From assembly GCA_024398715.1 (NCBI GenBank), contig JAKSIP010000012.1, positions 1 through 64,000 of the forward strand: a DNA stretch of 64,000 bases, in the 5' to 3' direction. Shown piece by piece: positions 34,706-43,217 of this stretch (within the stretch, counting starts at the first letter, position 1; each line of letters starts with the position of its first letter). Below the pieces are notes generated by a model, which worked only from the letters and a program-made list of their open reading frames with translations, was not told the origin of the DNA and searched no databases. Source of the DNA: Bacteroidaceae bacterium. Its GTDB lineage: Bacteria > Bacteroidota > Bacteroidia > Bacteroidales > Bacteroidaceae. The translations under genes were made by a program, and so were the position numbers.

Positions 34706-36070
34706 ATGAGACACGATAATAGAAATGCCATTGATTTTGCGAACGAGCCTGTAGGAAAGCTCTTCCGCCAGATGCTTGTACCCACACTCGTAGGCATGAT
34801 TTCCATTGTCATTCTCAATCTTACCGACGGGGCATTTGTAGGACATGGTGCAGGCGCAGACTCGTTGGCGGCCATCAATATTGCAGCCCCCATCTTCACT
34901 ATTCTAAGCGGCATCGGAATGATGTTCGGCCTTGGAGGTTCGGTGGTAGCCAGCATACATCTTTCCAAAGGAGAAATAAAACCTGCAAGGATAAATGTCA
35001 CTCAGGCATTTCTTGGCAGTGTGATAATTACGGTAATTATCAGCGGTATAATGTTATGCAACCTGCAAGCCACCTGCCGTCTGTTTGGCAGTAACGAAAT
35101 TTTGCTCCCGCTTGCCACGAGTTACCTTAAATGGATTGCAATAAGTTCGCCGCTCATAATTTTACATATGGTGGGTATTTTCCTGATACGTCTGGATGGA
35201 AGTCCCAAATATGCCATGGCAACGTCTCTGGCTGGCACCATTCTCAATATATTCCTTGACTGGTTATTCATATTTCCGTTCGGCTGGGGTCTTGAAGGAG
35301 CGGCAAAGGCAACATCGATAAGTTTCGGTATTGCCGGTCTTATGGTATTGTTCTATTTTGTGTGGATGCCAAAGACATTGTCACTTTACCGTCTGCGCCG
35401 TACCTGGAAATCTTTTTTTCTTACAATGCGTAACCTTGGATATCAGATCCGTATGGGTTTTTCCGCCCTGTTGGGAGAAATAGCAATAAGCGGTATTGAG
35501 ATTGCCGGAAACTATATCTTTGTTCTATATCTGGGAGAAGCAGGAGTAGCCGCTTTCAGCGTTGCCTGCTATTGTTTCCCTGTTATCTTCATGGCTGCCA
35601 ATGCAATAGTGGAATCAGCCCAGCCCATTGTCAGCTTTGCATATGGAAACGGCAATAAGAAAAGGTTGAAGGAAGCCTTCAACCTTATGCTCAAATGGAG
35701 TCTTGTATCCGGATTGGGTTGCAGTTCAATCATGTTTTTTGGGGCACGCTATGTTGCAATGCTTTTTCTTGAAACCGGCGAGCCAGCATACAACATTTGC
35801 GTTTCAGGATTGCCGCTGTTCAGTACCGGCATTCTGTTCATCATTCTGAACGTAGTATATGTAGGATACCTGCAAAGTATAGAGTGTTCCACAAGAGCAT
35901 CGGTCTATACCCTTCTGCGCGGTTTCATCCTGGTCATACCGTGTTTTATTTTCCTCCCGAAAATGGTGGGAGAAAAAGGCATGTGGCTGGCTATTCCAAT
36001 TGCAGAGTTTCTTACACTGATTGTTATTCTGGCAACCCGCAAACGGTTGATAGTCAGAAAATCCATTTAA
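34706..36070 (+). CDS. MATE family efflux transporter
   Basis: A 454-residue membrane protein with about twelve hydrophobic helices and the two-fold repeat of NorM/DinF-like transporters; GKLFRQMLVPTLVGMI opens the first half and ANAIVESAQPIVSFAYG (a family-typical QP(I/L)xSxNxG variant) is in the second. It would export cationic or small organic compounds using an ion gradient. The ATG at 34706 is chosen because the longer frame runs into the MBL gene. The 3' end overlaps the convergent DUF5020 gene by 17 bases. Confidence 0.88.
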   Translation: MRHDNRNAIDFANEPVGKLFRQMLVPTLVGMISIVILNLTDGAFVGHGAGADSLAAINIAAPIFTILSGIGMMFGLGGSVVASIHLSKGEIKPARINVTQAFLGSVIITVIISGIMLCNLQATCRLFGSNEILLPLATSYLKWIAISSPLIILHMVGIFLIRLDGSPKYAMATSLAGTILNIFLDWLFIFPFGWGLEGAAKATSISFGIAGLMVLFYFVWMPKTLSLYRLRRTWKSFFLTMRNLGYQIRMGFSALLGEIAISGIEIAGNYIFVLYLGEAGVAAFSVACYCFPVIFMAANAIVESAQPIVSFAYGNGNKKRLKEAFNLMLKWSLVSGLGCSSIMFFGARYVAMLFLETGEPAYNICVSGLPLFSTGILFIILNVVYVGYLQSIECSTRASVYTLLRGFILVIPCFIFLPKMVGEKGMWLAIPIAEFLTLIVILATRKRLIVRKSI

Positions 36071-36791
36071 GACCCAGACACGGGCAACATTTCCAACCCT
36101 GTACTCCAGCAAAATTGTCAGAGATCTCAATTTCAGTACCTAAATTGAGATTTGGACAGGAGAAAAATTGTCCTACCGCATACCAGAGCTGCGGTTCACT
36201 AAGAAAAACAATATCACTTCTTTCACACCAGACATCGGCAAATCCGGAGAACACCAATCCTTTGGCACCGAACAGGTCCTGCAACCCCCATACAGCAGTG
36301 AACTGCATGGGCACATCCTGTTCCAGACCGATAAATTTCTTGAACAGCAGTGACAGATTGAGCGTGTTTCTGAAATCTGAACTGTGAATGGAATAATTTG
36401 GACCGGCAAGAAAGGCATGATTGATTGTGTATCCGCCTCCCAAAGCACCTAATCCGCCATCATATTCAACCTGAAGGCTCAAGTCTTTCACAGCAGAATT
36501 CTGCCAGAAATTAAGAGAGCGCTCAATTTCCAGATAAGCACCGCCAGGGCCCACATTTTTGCCGTCACCGGACTTGAAATTGTAATCAATATCCACAAAA
36601 AAGAAAGTGCTGCCCCACCCGTCCGGATGAAACATTTCAAGTGTGGTGGTCACAAATTTTCTATCACCGCCAAAATCGTAGAATATCTGAATATTCGTAT
36701 CAGAAAGCGGGGTCTGCGCAGCAGCACTGCGCCAGGCGCCAAGCGCCATGGTCGCAGCCGTCACAAAAAGAATAAAACGCTTTGTCAACAT
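36054..36791 (-). CDS. DUF5020 outer-membrane protein (Tsx-like)
   Basis: This 245-residue protein has a signal peptide cleaved after about residue 25 (AAA-Q) and then alternating amphipathic strands ending in a terminal aromatic (LGLKWIF), the signature of an outer-membrane beta-barrel. The order and composition match DUF5020, a Bacteroidales family related to nucleoside-specific Tsx channels. It follows the GH2 gene by 20 bases on the same strand and may import products, though that is inference from position. Confidence 0.75.
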   Translation of the reverse strand: MLTKRFILFVTAATMALGAWRSAAAQTPLSDTNIQIFYDFGGDRKFVTTTLEMFHPDGWGSTFFFVDIDYNFKSGDGKNVGPGGAYLEIERSLNFWQNSAVKDLSLQVEYDGGLGALGGGYTINHAFLAGPNYSIHSSDFRNTLNLSLLFKKFIGLEQDVPMQFTAVWGLQDLFGAKGLVFSGFADVWCERSDIVFLSEPQLWYAVGQFFSCPNLNLGTEIEISDNFAGVQGWKCCPCLGLKWIF

Positions 36792-36811
36792 AAGTCAAAA
36801 AAAATGAATAA

Positions 36812-39800
36812 TCACTTGACAGGTGTAATCACAACAGTTCTTTCATAGCCCATAGGATAAGCCCTGTAGGCATCGAAAATACCGCGTGCTGTACAGCCCA
36901 CGCCAGATGTTGCATAGTCAAGGTTCAGAGTTATATTGCCTGAATCCTCCAACTGGTACTGGTATACGCTGCGGGTAAGGTTCTCTGTTGTATATGGATA
37001 TGCGTTGAATGAGAACGGCTGTTCCATAGAGAACTCTACTCCACATCCATCTTTATCTGTGAAACGTACCCATCTGTTGTCTGTACGCAGTCCGTAATCT
37101 TGCGGAATAAGATATGGTTCATACATATCCTGAACTGTAGTTTTCCAGATACCCATGCGGTAGCCTGTCTTGCGGTCAGGATAAGATGCCTCAGGTCCGC
37201 GGCCGTACCACTCAACGTTGTTGAGTTGGCCTGCGAGACTCATTGTTATACCAATTCTTGGGAACCAGGCCGGCATCTCGCCCTGCGGATTGACAAGATG
37301 ATGTACGGTAATTGTACCGTCGGCATCGATCCGGTATGAATATACGCTCTCCATGCCTGAGTTTGCACGTCCTACAATATATGCGTCAAGCTGGCGTTCA
37401 CCTTGGAATCCGAACAGTGCAAGTTCTCTTACATCTATGTATGCAGAGCCATCAACGGCGCGTTCCTTTACGCTTACAGGTATATATGCAACATTGTCAA
37501 GACCGAATGAATAGTACATTGAAGCAAGCACCGAGCCTGCACCCATTGAGCCGTAACCGCTCTTGTTCTGGCTTGTTGCCGCACGGCTGCTGTATGCGTT
37601 CCAGCCGTCAATTTCGTTTGCAACCGGAGCACGCCATACATTGAGTCTGATTGGCTGTGCAAGCATCTGCACACCGTCAACCTCCATTGAAGAAAGTTCG
37701 CCGTTTGTTTTGTTGAACTTGTACACAAAGCCCGCTCCACTGGCAATAATCATATCACCGTCAACTGTCAGAGCAACTTCTCCGGCCGGTTTTGCCTTTG
37801 GTTCTGCCGGTATGTTCCAATCTGAAAGTTCAAACTGCTCCCAGCAGAGTTCGTGGCCGGCAGAGGCCCATATCTTGTCCTGAGCAAGGCGCGCGCTTAT
37901 GTTCAGACGGTACATCTTTCCAGGTTTTGCCTCAGGTCTTGAATACGGTATCTTTACGGTTCCAACCTGCGCCGGTGCAATGTCCAGATCAAGTTCACCC
38001 TGTGCAATAACCTTATCGTCTTCTGTTATTGTCCATACCGTATTGTAGATTGAAGCATTTACAAAGCTGTTTCTGTTTGTAATCTCTAACAGACCCGTGC
38101 GCGGATCAAGCAGAGTAAAGCGCAAAGGTTGCATTGTTTTCTTCATCTGGTACATCTCGGGTTGCGGAGTGCGGTCCGGCCAGATACTTCCGTATGTACG
38201 GGCGCCAAGTCCGTATGTCCAGAATGTGCCTTCCTGTTTTTCCTGTTCAAAATCAAGCCAAAGGACGGCATCGGCTGCGTTGAATCCGTCAGATGGAGTA
38301 ACTGCGGCCGCAAACACGCCAACGTTGTCAATAAGGGCATCGGCAATGCACTCGCGGGTATCCTGACCATGACGTTCCTCGTCACGGCCAATACAGAGTG
38401 AAAGCGGAAGGTTGCGGATATTGCCTTTGGCGCTTTGAGAAGCTATTGAATCTCCATCTATGAAGATGGTCATGCTGCTGCCATCATATACCGCCGTCAC
38501 ATTGTGCCATCTGTTTTCCCAATCCTGCGGCAGATTGCCGGTCAGAGTAACTTTCTGTCCGTTGTCAATATAGAATTCTATTTTGTCGGTGCCGCGCTGT
38601 CTCAAACCGAACTGGTTGCTGCCTTTGGTAATCATATAGCCGCCGAAACGGTTGTACTCACGCGGATATATATCAAGTGTAAGTGTCAGCTTGTCTCCGC
38701 TTATCTCCACATTGTCTGCACGGTACACCTGTACCCACTGTTCCATTCTATGCAAATCAACAGCCTTGCCTGTCTTGCCTTTTACAAGTCTGGCACGGCC
38801 CATAATGTTGGTCTTTGTCTTATACGGGCTTTTGTCAACCAGTGTACGCACGGGTTCCAGCAGTCCCGGACTAACAAAATCCCATACTGCACCGCCCATA
38901 AGCGACGGGTGTTCATCTATCTCGCGCCAGAAATCATCAAAGGCACCACCGCCGTTACCTGCTACGGACAGATATTCGTCCATGAAAGAAGGGCGCTTGT
39001 CTGTTGTATCCATGCCATATCTGAGTTCATGTTCCAATGGAATAGGATAACGCGGGCCTACAATATCCTCGGCGGCATGCTTGGCAGCATTGCCTCCATA
39101 CATCCAGTAACGTGTAGGGTCATATTTGCGTCCTTCTTTAACCACTTCTGTTATGTCAGGTCCCTCACCGGACTCGTTGCCGGCACTCCAGAACAACACA
39201 CAAACATGGTTACGGTCACGCAGAACCATCTGGCGCACACGTTCCTGATACATAGGTATCCATTCAGGCATATTCGAAATCCACTCTGTTGAATGGGCCT
39301 CGTCTCCGGTCTCGTCAATGATATACAGGCCATATTCGTCAGCAAGGTCAAGATATTCGTTTACAGGTGGATAGTGCGATGTGCGCACCGCATTGAAATT
39401 GAACTGTTTGAGTATTTCAAAATCACGGCGTACAGTTGCCTCATCCATGGCATGGCCCAATTCGGGATGCTGCATGTGGGAACATTGCGCATTGAGTTTG
39501 ACAGGCTGTCCGTTAAGATAGAACACTCCGTCAATTATCTCTGATTTTTTGAAGCCCATGCGTTTTTTCATAGAATCCACAACACGGCCTCCGGCATCGG
39601 TCAGAACCATTTCAAGGTCATACAGATCAGGAGTCTCCGCAGTCCACTTTAGAGGAGCCTTGACTGTTGCATTCAGACTGATTGTGTTCTTGCCACCGGC
39701 TGCAACAGAAATACCGTTCTGTTCCATTTTTGCTGCAATAGCGCCGTTCCGCGATATTGTAGCGGTAAGCTTGAGGCCGTCGGCAGCCTGGGTGTATGTT

Positions 39801-40630
39801 TTGACATCAATATTCAGACTTACCTTTGAATCTGTAAACGACCTGTCAAAGTCAGTTATCACCTGATAGTCAAAAATGCGTGTGTCACGTGTTGAATATA
39901 CGGTTACATCGTCAAATATACCGGCAAGTCTCCAGAAATCCTGTACCTCCATATAGCCGCCATCGGAGTACTTGAGCACAAGTACAGACAGTTGGTTTTT
40001 GCCAGGTTTGACATATTTTGTAATGTTGTATTCCGCAGGTTCCTGAGCTCCCTCGTTATAACCTACCTGCTGTCCGTTAATCCATACGAACGATGCCGAT
40101 GCCACCTTTTCAAAGCGAAGGAAAACCTGCTGGTCCTTCCACGCAGACGGCATGTTGAATGTTGTTCTGTAGGCACCTGTCGGATTATAATTCATAGGTA
40201 CCTGCGGCGGTGTGGCAGAGAATGAAAGTTCTGCCGTGTTCTGTTGCGGAGCGGCGGTGTGCTGTGCATTTGGACGCGGACGCTGTGAAGGCCACGCTGT
40301 AGCGGTGTTGCGGAAAAACGCCTGACCGAATCCCTGCATTTCCCAGTTTGATGGGACCTCTATGTCTGACCATTTGCGGTCATTGAACGATGTACTGAAA
40401 AAATCCTGAGGAACATCGGCCGGTGCATCGCAGTAAAGGAACTTCCATGTTCCGTCAAGAGAAATGCTACTCTCCGGAAGATGGAAAGCGCGGCCCTCTT
40501 CCTGTCCGGATTCAAATACTTCAAGGTTTTCAACGTAATATGGAAGATCCTCCATATAAGGTTTGTTCTGGGCTCTGAAGGCAACCGGTAGTGCCATTGA
40601 CAGAGCCAATGCAATTGTTCTGCAGTTCAT
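36812..40630 (-). CDS. Secreted GH2 beta-galactosidase-like enzyme with inserted LamG domain
   Basis: A 1272-residue exported glycosidase. After the signal peptide (about residue 20) come the GH2 sugar-binding jelly roll (50-245, with a Gln/Pro/Ala-rich insertion at about 112-145), an Ig-like domain (250-360) and the TIM barrel, with acid/base Glu486 in WSAGNESGEG and nucleophile Glu552 in PSFMDEY. A concanavalin/LamG-like module (about 612-795) splits the barrel region from the C-terminal beta-galactosidase small-chain-like domains (815-1272, NVWRAPVANE). The layout is of LacZ-type GH2 enzymes; beta-galactosidase activity is likely but other beta-glycosidic substrates are possible. It lies downstream of the PqqD/peptidase/kinase trio. 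Confidence 0.9.
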   Translation of the reverse strand: MNCRTIALALSMALPVAFRAQNKPYMEDLPYYVENLEVFESGQEEGRAFHLPESSISLDGTWKFLYCDAPADVPQDFFSTSFNDRKWSDIEVPSNWEMQGFGQAFFRNTATAWPSQRPRPNAQHTAAPQQNTAELSFSATPPQVPMNYNPTGAYRTTFNMPSAWKDQQVFLRFEKVASASFVWINGQQVGYNEGAQEPAEYNITKYVKPGKNQLSVLVLKYSDGGYMEVQDFWRLAGIFDDVTVYSTRDTRIFDYQVITDFDRSFTDSKVSLNIDVKTYTQAADGLKLTATISRNGAIAAKMEQNGISVAAGGKNTISLNATVKAPLKWTAETPDLYDLEMVLTDAGGRVVDSMKKRMGFKKSEIIDGVFYLNGQPVKLNAQCSHMQHPELGHAMDEATVRRDFEILKQFNFNAVRTSHYPPVNEYLDLADEYGLYIIDETGDEAHSTEWISNMPEWIPMYQERVRQMVLRDRNHVCVLFWSAGNESGEGPDITEVVKEGRKYDPTRYWMYGGNAAKHAAEDIVGPRYPIPLEHELRYGMDTTDKRPSFMDEYLSVAGNGGGAFDDFWREIDEHPSLMGGAVWDFVSPGLLEPVRTLVDKSPYKTKTNIMGRARLVKGKTGKAVDLHRMEQWVQVYRADNVEISGDKLTLTLDIYPREYNRFGGYMITKGSNQFGLRQRGTDKIEFYIDNGQKVTLTGNLPQDWENRWHNVTAVYDGSSMTIFIDGDSIASQSAKGNIRNLPLSLCIGRDEERHGQDTRECIADALIDNVGVFAAAVTPSDGFNAADAVLWLDFEQEKQEGTFWTYGLGARTYGSIWPDRTPQPEMYQMKKTMQPLRFTLLDPRTGLLEITNRNSFVNASIYNTVWTITEDDKVIAQGELDLDIAPAQVGTVKIPYSRPEAKPGKMYRLNISARLAQDKIWASAGHELCWEQFELSDWNIPAEPKAKPAGEVALTVDGDMIIASGAGFVYKFNKTNGELSSMEVDGVQMLAQPIRLNVWRAPVANEIDGWNAYSSRAATSQNKSGYGSMGAGSVLASMYYSFGLDNVAYIPVSVKERAVDGSAYIDVRELALFGFQGERQLDAYIVGRANSGMESVYSYRIDADGTITVHHLVNPQGEMPAWFPRIGITMSLAGQLNNVEWYGRGPEASYPDRKTGYRMGIWKTTVQDMYEPYLIPQDYGLRTDNRWVRFTDKDGCGVEFSMEQPFSFNAYPYTTENLTRSVYQYQLEDSGNITLNLDYATSGVGCTARGIFDAYRAYPMGYERTVVITPVK

Positions 40631-40668
40631 ATAGATAGTGTTTTATTTATTTATTTATCAATCCCTTT

Positions 40669-40935
40669 TCAATCAATCAGACCGGCTTCTTTCAGATTCT
40701 GGACAAGATTGCTGACATCGGCCTTTGCCACCTCTTCTGTAACATCATACTCCTGAAGAAGCAGGTTTACCAGATCTGTTTCAGTAAAATCTTTATCTAC
40801 AACGTTTTCCCATAGGAACGCCGCACTCTGATTCAATGAAATGATTTTATTGAAATCAACCTGACCGGAACCCTCGGCTGTAACTATATGCTCCTTGAGC
40901 AGTGTTCTCATCTTGAAACCTTCTTTTATTCTCAT
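40669..40935 (-). CDS. PqqD-like peptide chaperone
   Basis: An 88-residue PqqD-family protein with the typical winged-helix order: a short strand segment, ISLNQSAAFLWENV (the family's LNxxAxxIWxxxDG-like motif) and helices with VTEEVAKADVSNLVQNLKEAG at the C-terminus. PqqD proteins bind the leader of ribosomally made peptides and present it to modifying enzymes. It is 11 bases after the S26 peptidase gene, and the kinase gene is just beyond that. No radical-SAM enzyme, lasso cyclase or precursor is seen nearby. ATG at 40911 is an alternative start. Confidence 0.82.
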   Translation of the reverse strand: MRIKEGFKMRTLLKEHIVTAEGSGQVDFNKIISLNQSAAFLWENVVDKDFTETDLVNLLLQEYDVTEEVAKADVSNLVQNLKEAGLID

Positions 40936-40946
40936 ATTTTATCTGT

Positions 40947-41396
40947 TTATCTTATTGCCAATCTTCTGTAAATTCCCAAAATATATCTTCTGAACGGTAA
41001 CAGTTTGCGCCATCTTGCCGATTTTTTCAGAAAACCGGATGAGTGGCAATCTATTTTTTTACCGTTGTATTTCAATATGTACAAAACAGTACCACATATA
41101 TCGTCCAGCGTACAATGTTCTGTTCCGCGGATATTGCCATCACCCATAAGAGTCACATGGTTGCCTTCTATCCCGATTACTCTATGCAGTACATAGTTAT
41201 CATTTTTCAGATGAGCCAGAACCATATCGTTTTCACTGACCGAGCCGCATTTGTACAGTTCCACACTGTCTTTATCTCCAACAATGAATGGGAGCATACT
41301 GTTTCCTCTGACGCGCAGCACCACGCTCACTCCGTTTGCCAGCATATCTGTAATCTGGCCAAGCAGAATATCATTCGGCAACAGTATCGTATCCAT
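40947..41396 (-). CDS. Soluble S24/S26-type serine peptidase
   Basis: A 149-residue peptidase with the signal-peptidase core: catalytic Ser33 in RGNSMLPFI and, at the place of the general base, His71 in YVLHRVIG. The Ser-His form is that of eukaryotic/archaeal Sec11-type (S26B) enzymes rather than bacterial Ser-Lys signal peptidases. DGNIRGTEHC later in the chain is the usual substrate-binding strand. No transmembrane anchor is visible, unlike true signal peptidases. Sitting between a PqqD gene and an HprK-like kinase, it could cut a leader peptide. The start overlaps the kinase gene by 26 bases. Confidence 0.82.
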   Translation of the reverse strand: MDTILLPNDILLGQITDMLANGVSVVLRVRGNSMLPFIVGDKDSVELYKCGSVSENDMVLAHLKNDNYVLHRVIGIEGNHVTLMGDGNIRGTEHCTLDDICGTVLYILKYNGKKIDCHSSGFLKKSARWRKLLPFRRYILGIYRRLAIR

Positions 41397-42276
41397 TTTT
41401 CACACATTCAAAACATACACGCGCAGCATCGCCGTTGGGCAGACACTTAAGCTGCCAGCATGGCACCGAAGCTATAACCGTCTCCAATGTGGCATGCAGG
41501 ACATCTGTCATACCGCTGTTCACGTTCATTCCGGAACAAGATGAATAAAGTGACACATATGCATCAATCACACTTTGGCGTTCAATCAGATTCTCCGGAT
41601 ACTGTACAATCTGGACAAAACCGCCTACATGGAAATCAAGGTTTTTATAGCACGGAGTTTTACCGCTCCATGGGGTGCCGTACACCCGTATCTGACCGTC
41701 AGGCAAGACACGCACAACCGGATTGTCATCGTTCAGGAGCATACTGCCTGGTATATTGTCAAGCCACATGCGGCTATGCGTACTTTTGCCCGTACCGCTT
41801 TTACCCAGAAACAGATAGCCCATGTTATCCTTCACAATGACAGAAGCGTGCATTTCCAATGTTGACATAGAGGCTGTTCTGAAAGCGAACATCAGCATAA
41901 GCGCATTATCCAAGGGGAAACGCCCTATTCCGGACAAATCCCATCTGAGCAGCATTCCTTTTGAAAAATCTTCAGAGGTCCACAGCCGGAATATACGTTC
42001 CGATTTTGAATGCGGTCGCATTTCAAACAGATAACCGCGCGGTGATCTGAATATGTCAATCTGCGGCATTCCCTCTTCAACACTTTGTTCCCGGTAATAC
42101 AGGGCAAAATCATCTTCCGGCAAGGTATCACAAATTGCACAGTTGAAGATCAGTTCATCATGTTCCGGGGCAGTCTGTTCAAAGGGTTTGTAATTATCAA
42201 TAAGTTCCAGGACAGGAAAACAGTCCGGAACAGAAAGTCCGAATGCAAGACCCGCAACATTATAATTCATTTCCAT
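41371..42276 (-). CDS. HprK-like serine kinase domain protein
   Basis: A 301-residue protein with a P-loop GKSGTGKST at about residues 158-165 and LLNDDNPVV shortly after, the arrangement of the HPr kinase C-terminal core. It lacks the HprK N-terminal domain and the HPr-interacting signature. Small HprK-like kinases of this sort occur beside PqqD-type proteins in lasso and other peptide clusters, where one has been shown to phosphorylate the precursor. I start at ATG 42276; the frame opens further upstream (42333) but that part covers the promoter. ATG 42270 is also possible. Confidence 0.78.
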   Translation of the reverse strand: MEMNYNVAGLAFGLSVPDCFPVLELIDNYKPFEQTAPEHDELIFNCAICDTLPEDDFALYYREQSVEEGMPQIDIFRSPRGYLFEMRPHSKSERIFRLWTSEDFSKGMLLRWDLSGIGRFPLDNALMLMFAFRTASMSTLEMHASVIVKDNMGYLFLGKSGTGKSTHSRMWLDNIPGSMLLNDDNPVVRVLPDGQIRVYGTPWSGKTPCYKNLDFHVGGFVQIVQYPENLIERQSVIDAYVSLYSSCSGMNVNSGMTDVLHATLETVIASVPCWQLKCLPNGDAARVCFECVKNGYDTVAE

Positions 42277-42305
42277 CTGATATCCGCAAACATATTTATC
42301 GCTTA

Positions 42306-42334
42306 CAAAGGTAATAAAAAATATAAATTGCAAA
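42306..42334 (-). promoter_or_regulatory. Promoter of the HprK / S26 / PqqD operon
   Basis: TACCTTTG on the minus strand (42313-42306) is a perfect -7 match, followed upstream by TTTG (42334-42331) at 17 nt, slightly shorter than the usual 19-21. The kinase ATG at 42276 lies about 30 nt downstream of the -7 box. Confidence 0.5.
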
Positions 42335-42336
42335 TA

Positions 42337-42368
42337 TTTGTACCATTCATCATTTTTAGCTATTTTAG
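42337..42368 (+). promoter_or_regulatory. Promoter of the lipoprotein / feoAB operon
   Basis: TTTG at 42337-42340 and TATTTTAG at 42361-42368, 20 nt apart, fit the Bacteroidetes pattern with one mismatch in the -7 box. The ATG at 42401 follows after a short leader. The element lies next to the divergent promoter of the HprK operon. Confidence 0.5.
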
Positions 42369-42400
42369 CGCACTATTATAAACCAATAAATAACATATCA

Positions 42401-43210
42401 ATGAACAGGACCATCAAGTATCTGGTTTACGGATTTACATTCATGCTGTTATTGGCATCGTGCCAGAAAGAAGAGACCATTACACCGCAAAAGGAAGTGG
42501 AGCAGTTTATTGTTGGAAAGTGGAAAAGAATCAAACTGGACGGCAAAGAAACAGTTACAAACATGAGACAGATAGCCACATTCAAAAACAACGGAATAAT
42601 GTACAGTACAACAACTTATACCGCAACCGGCAAATCCATATGGGAAGCAAGAAGTCCTTTTACATATGAATGTCACGACAACGGTATCCGCTCATTCTGC
42701 TATTACGATTATGATGAGGGGAAACTGCGCAGCGAACTGGATTTTATTGTAGAAAAGATTGGCTACAAAAGACTTTGCTTAAGATTATTCCGTCATTATA
42801 CCGACAGCGCATATCACGAGAGCAACACTACCATTGAGTATGAAAGGGTTCTGATAGATTATGTTGAAGATATTGTCGGATTATGGAAAGGCATTGCCAT
42901 GACCGGAGATGCAACTTATGGAGATTTCAATCATTGTATTGAGTTCCGCCCGGACGGCACATACACATATCTGAACTATGAAGACGGAAAATGGGTTGAA
43001 AGTCCGAATGTTGACAACGAATATATTGTTGACGGAGACTATCTGGCATGCAAATGGCGTCCTGACATCGATTCTGAATTCCAATACGAAAGATGGGATA
43101 TAGAAGAAATCAAAGATGGAATAATGGTATGGTCAGCCATCAGGGAAAAAGAAGACGGCAGTCGCTTTACAACCACATTCACATGGGAAAAAGTAACCGG
43201 AAAACTGTAA
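42401..43210 (+). CDS. Lipoprotein with two lipocalin-like domains
   Basis: A 269-residue lipoprotein: signal sequence with lipobox LASC (Cys21), then two similar beta-rich units. The first begins IVGKWKRIKLDGK near residue 39, the second IVGLWKGIAMTGDA near residue 165; both have the GxW start and later GxYxxx repeats of lipocalin-like (DUF4923-type) domains found in many Bacteroidales lipoproteins. It is probably anchored at the outer membrane. It starts the operon with the feoAB gene 7 bases downstream, suggesting a role near iron uptake, which is inference only. Confidence 0.75.
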   Translation: MNRTIKYLVYGFTFMLLLASCQKEETITPQKEVEQFIVGKWKRIKLDGKETVTNMRQIATFKNNGIMYSTTTYTATGKSIWEARSPFTYECHDNGIRSFCYYDYDEGKLRSELDFIVEKIGYKRLCLRLFRHYTDSAYHESNTTIEYERVLIDYVEDIVGLWKGIAMTGDATYGDFNHCIEFRPDGTYTYLNYEDGKWVESPNVDNEYIVDGDYLACKWRPDIDSEFQYERWDIEEIKDGIMVWSAIREKEDGSRFTTTFTWEKVTGKL

Positions 43211-43217
43211 TACCAGC

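Noticed and set aside
40947-41396. Signal peptidase I (lepB)
   Set aside because: No transmembrane anchor, and the catalytic lysine is replaced by His71; the gene neighbourhood is also wrong for lepB.
41371-42276. True HPr kinase/phosphorylase
   Set aside because: The HprK N-terminal domain is missing and no HPr or PTS gene is nearby; only the P-loop core is shared.
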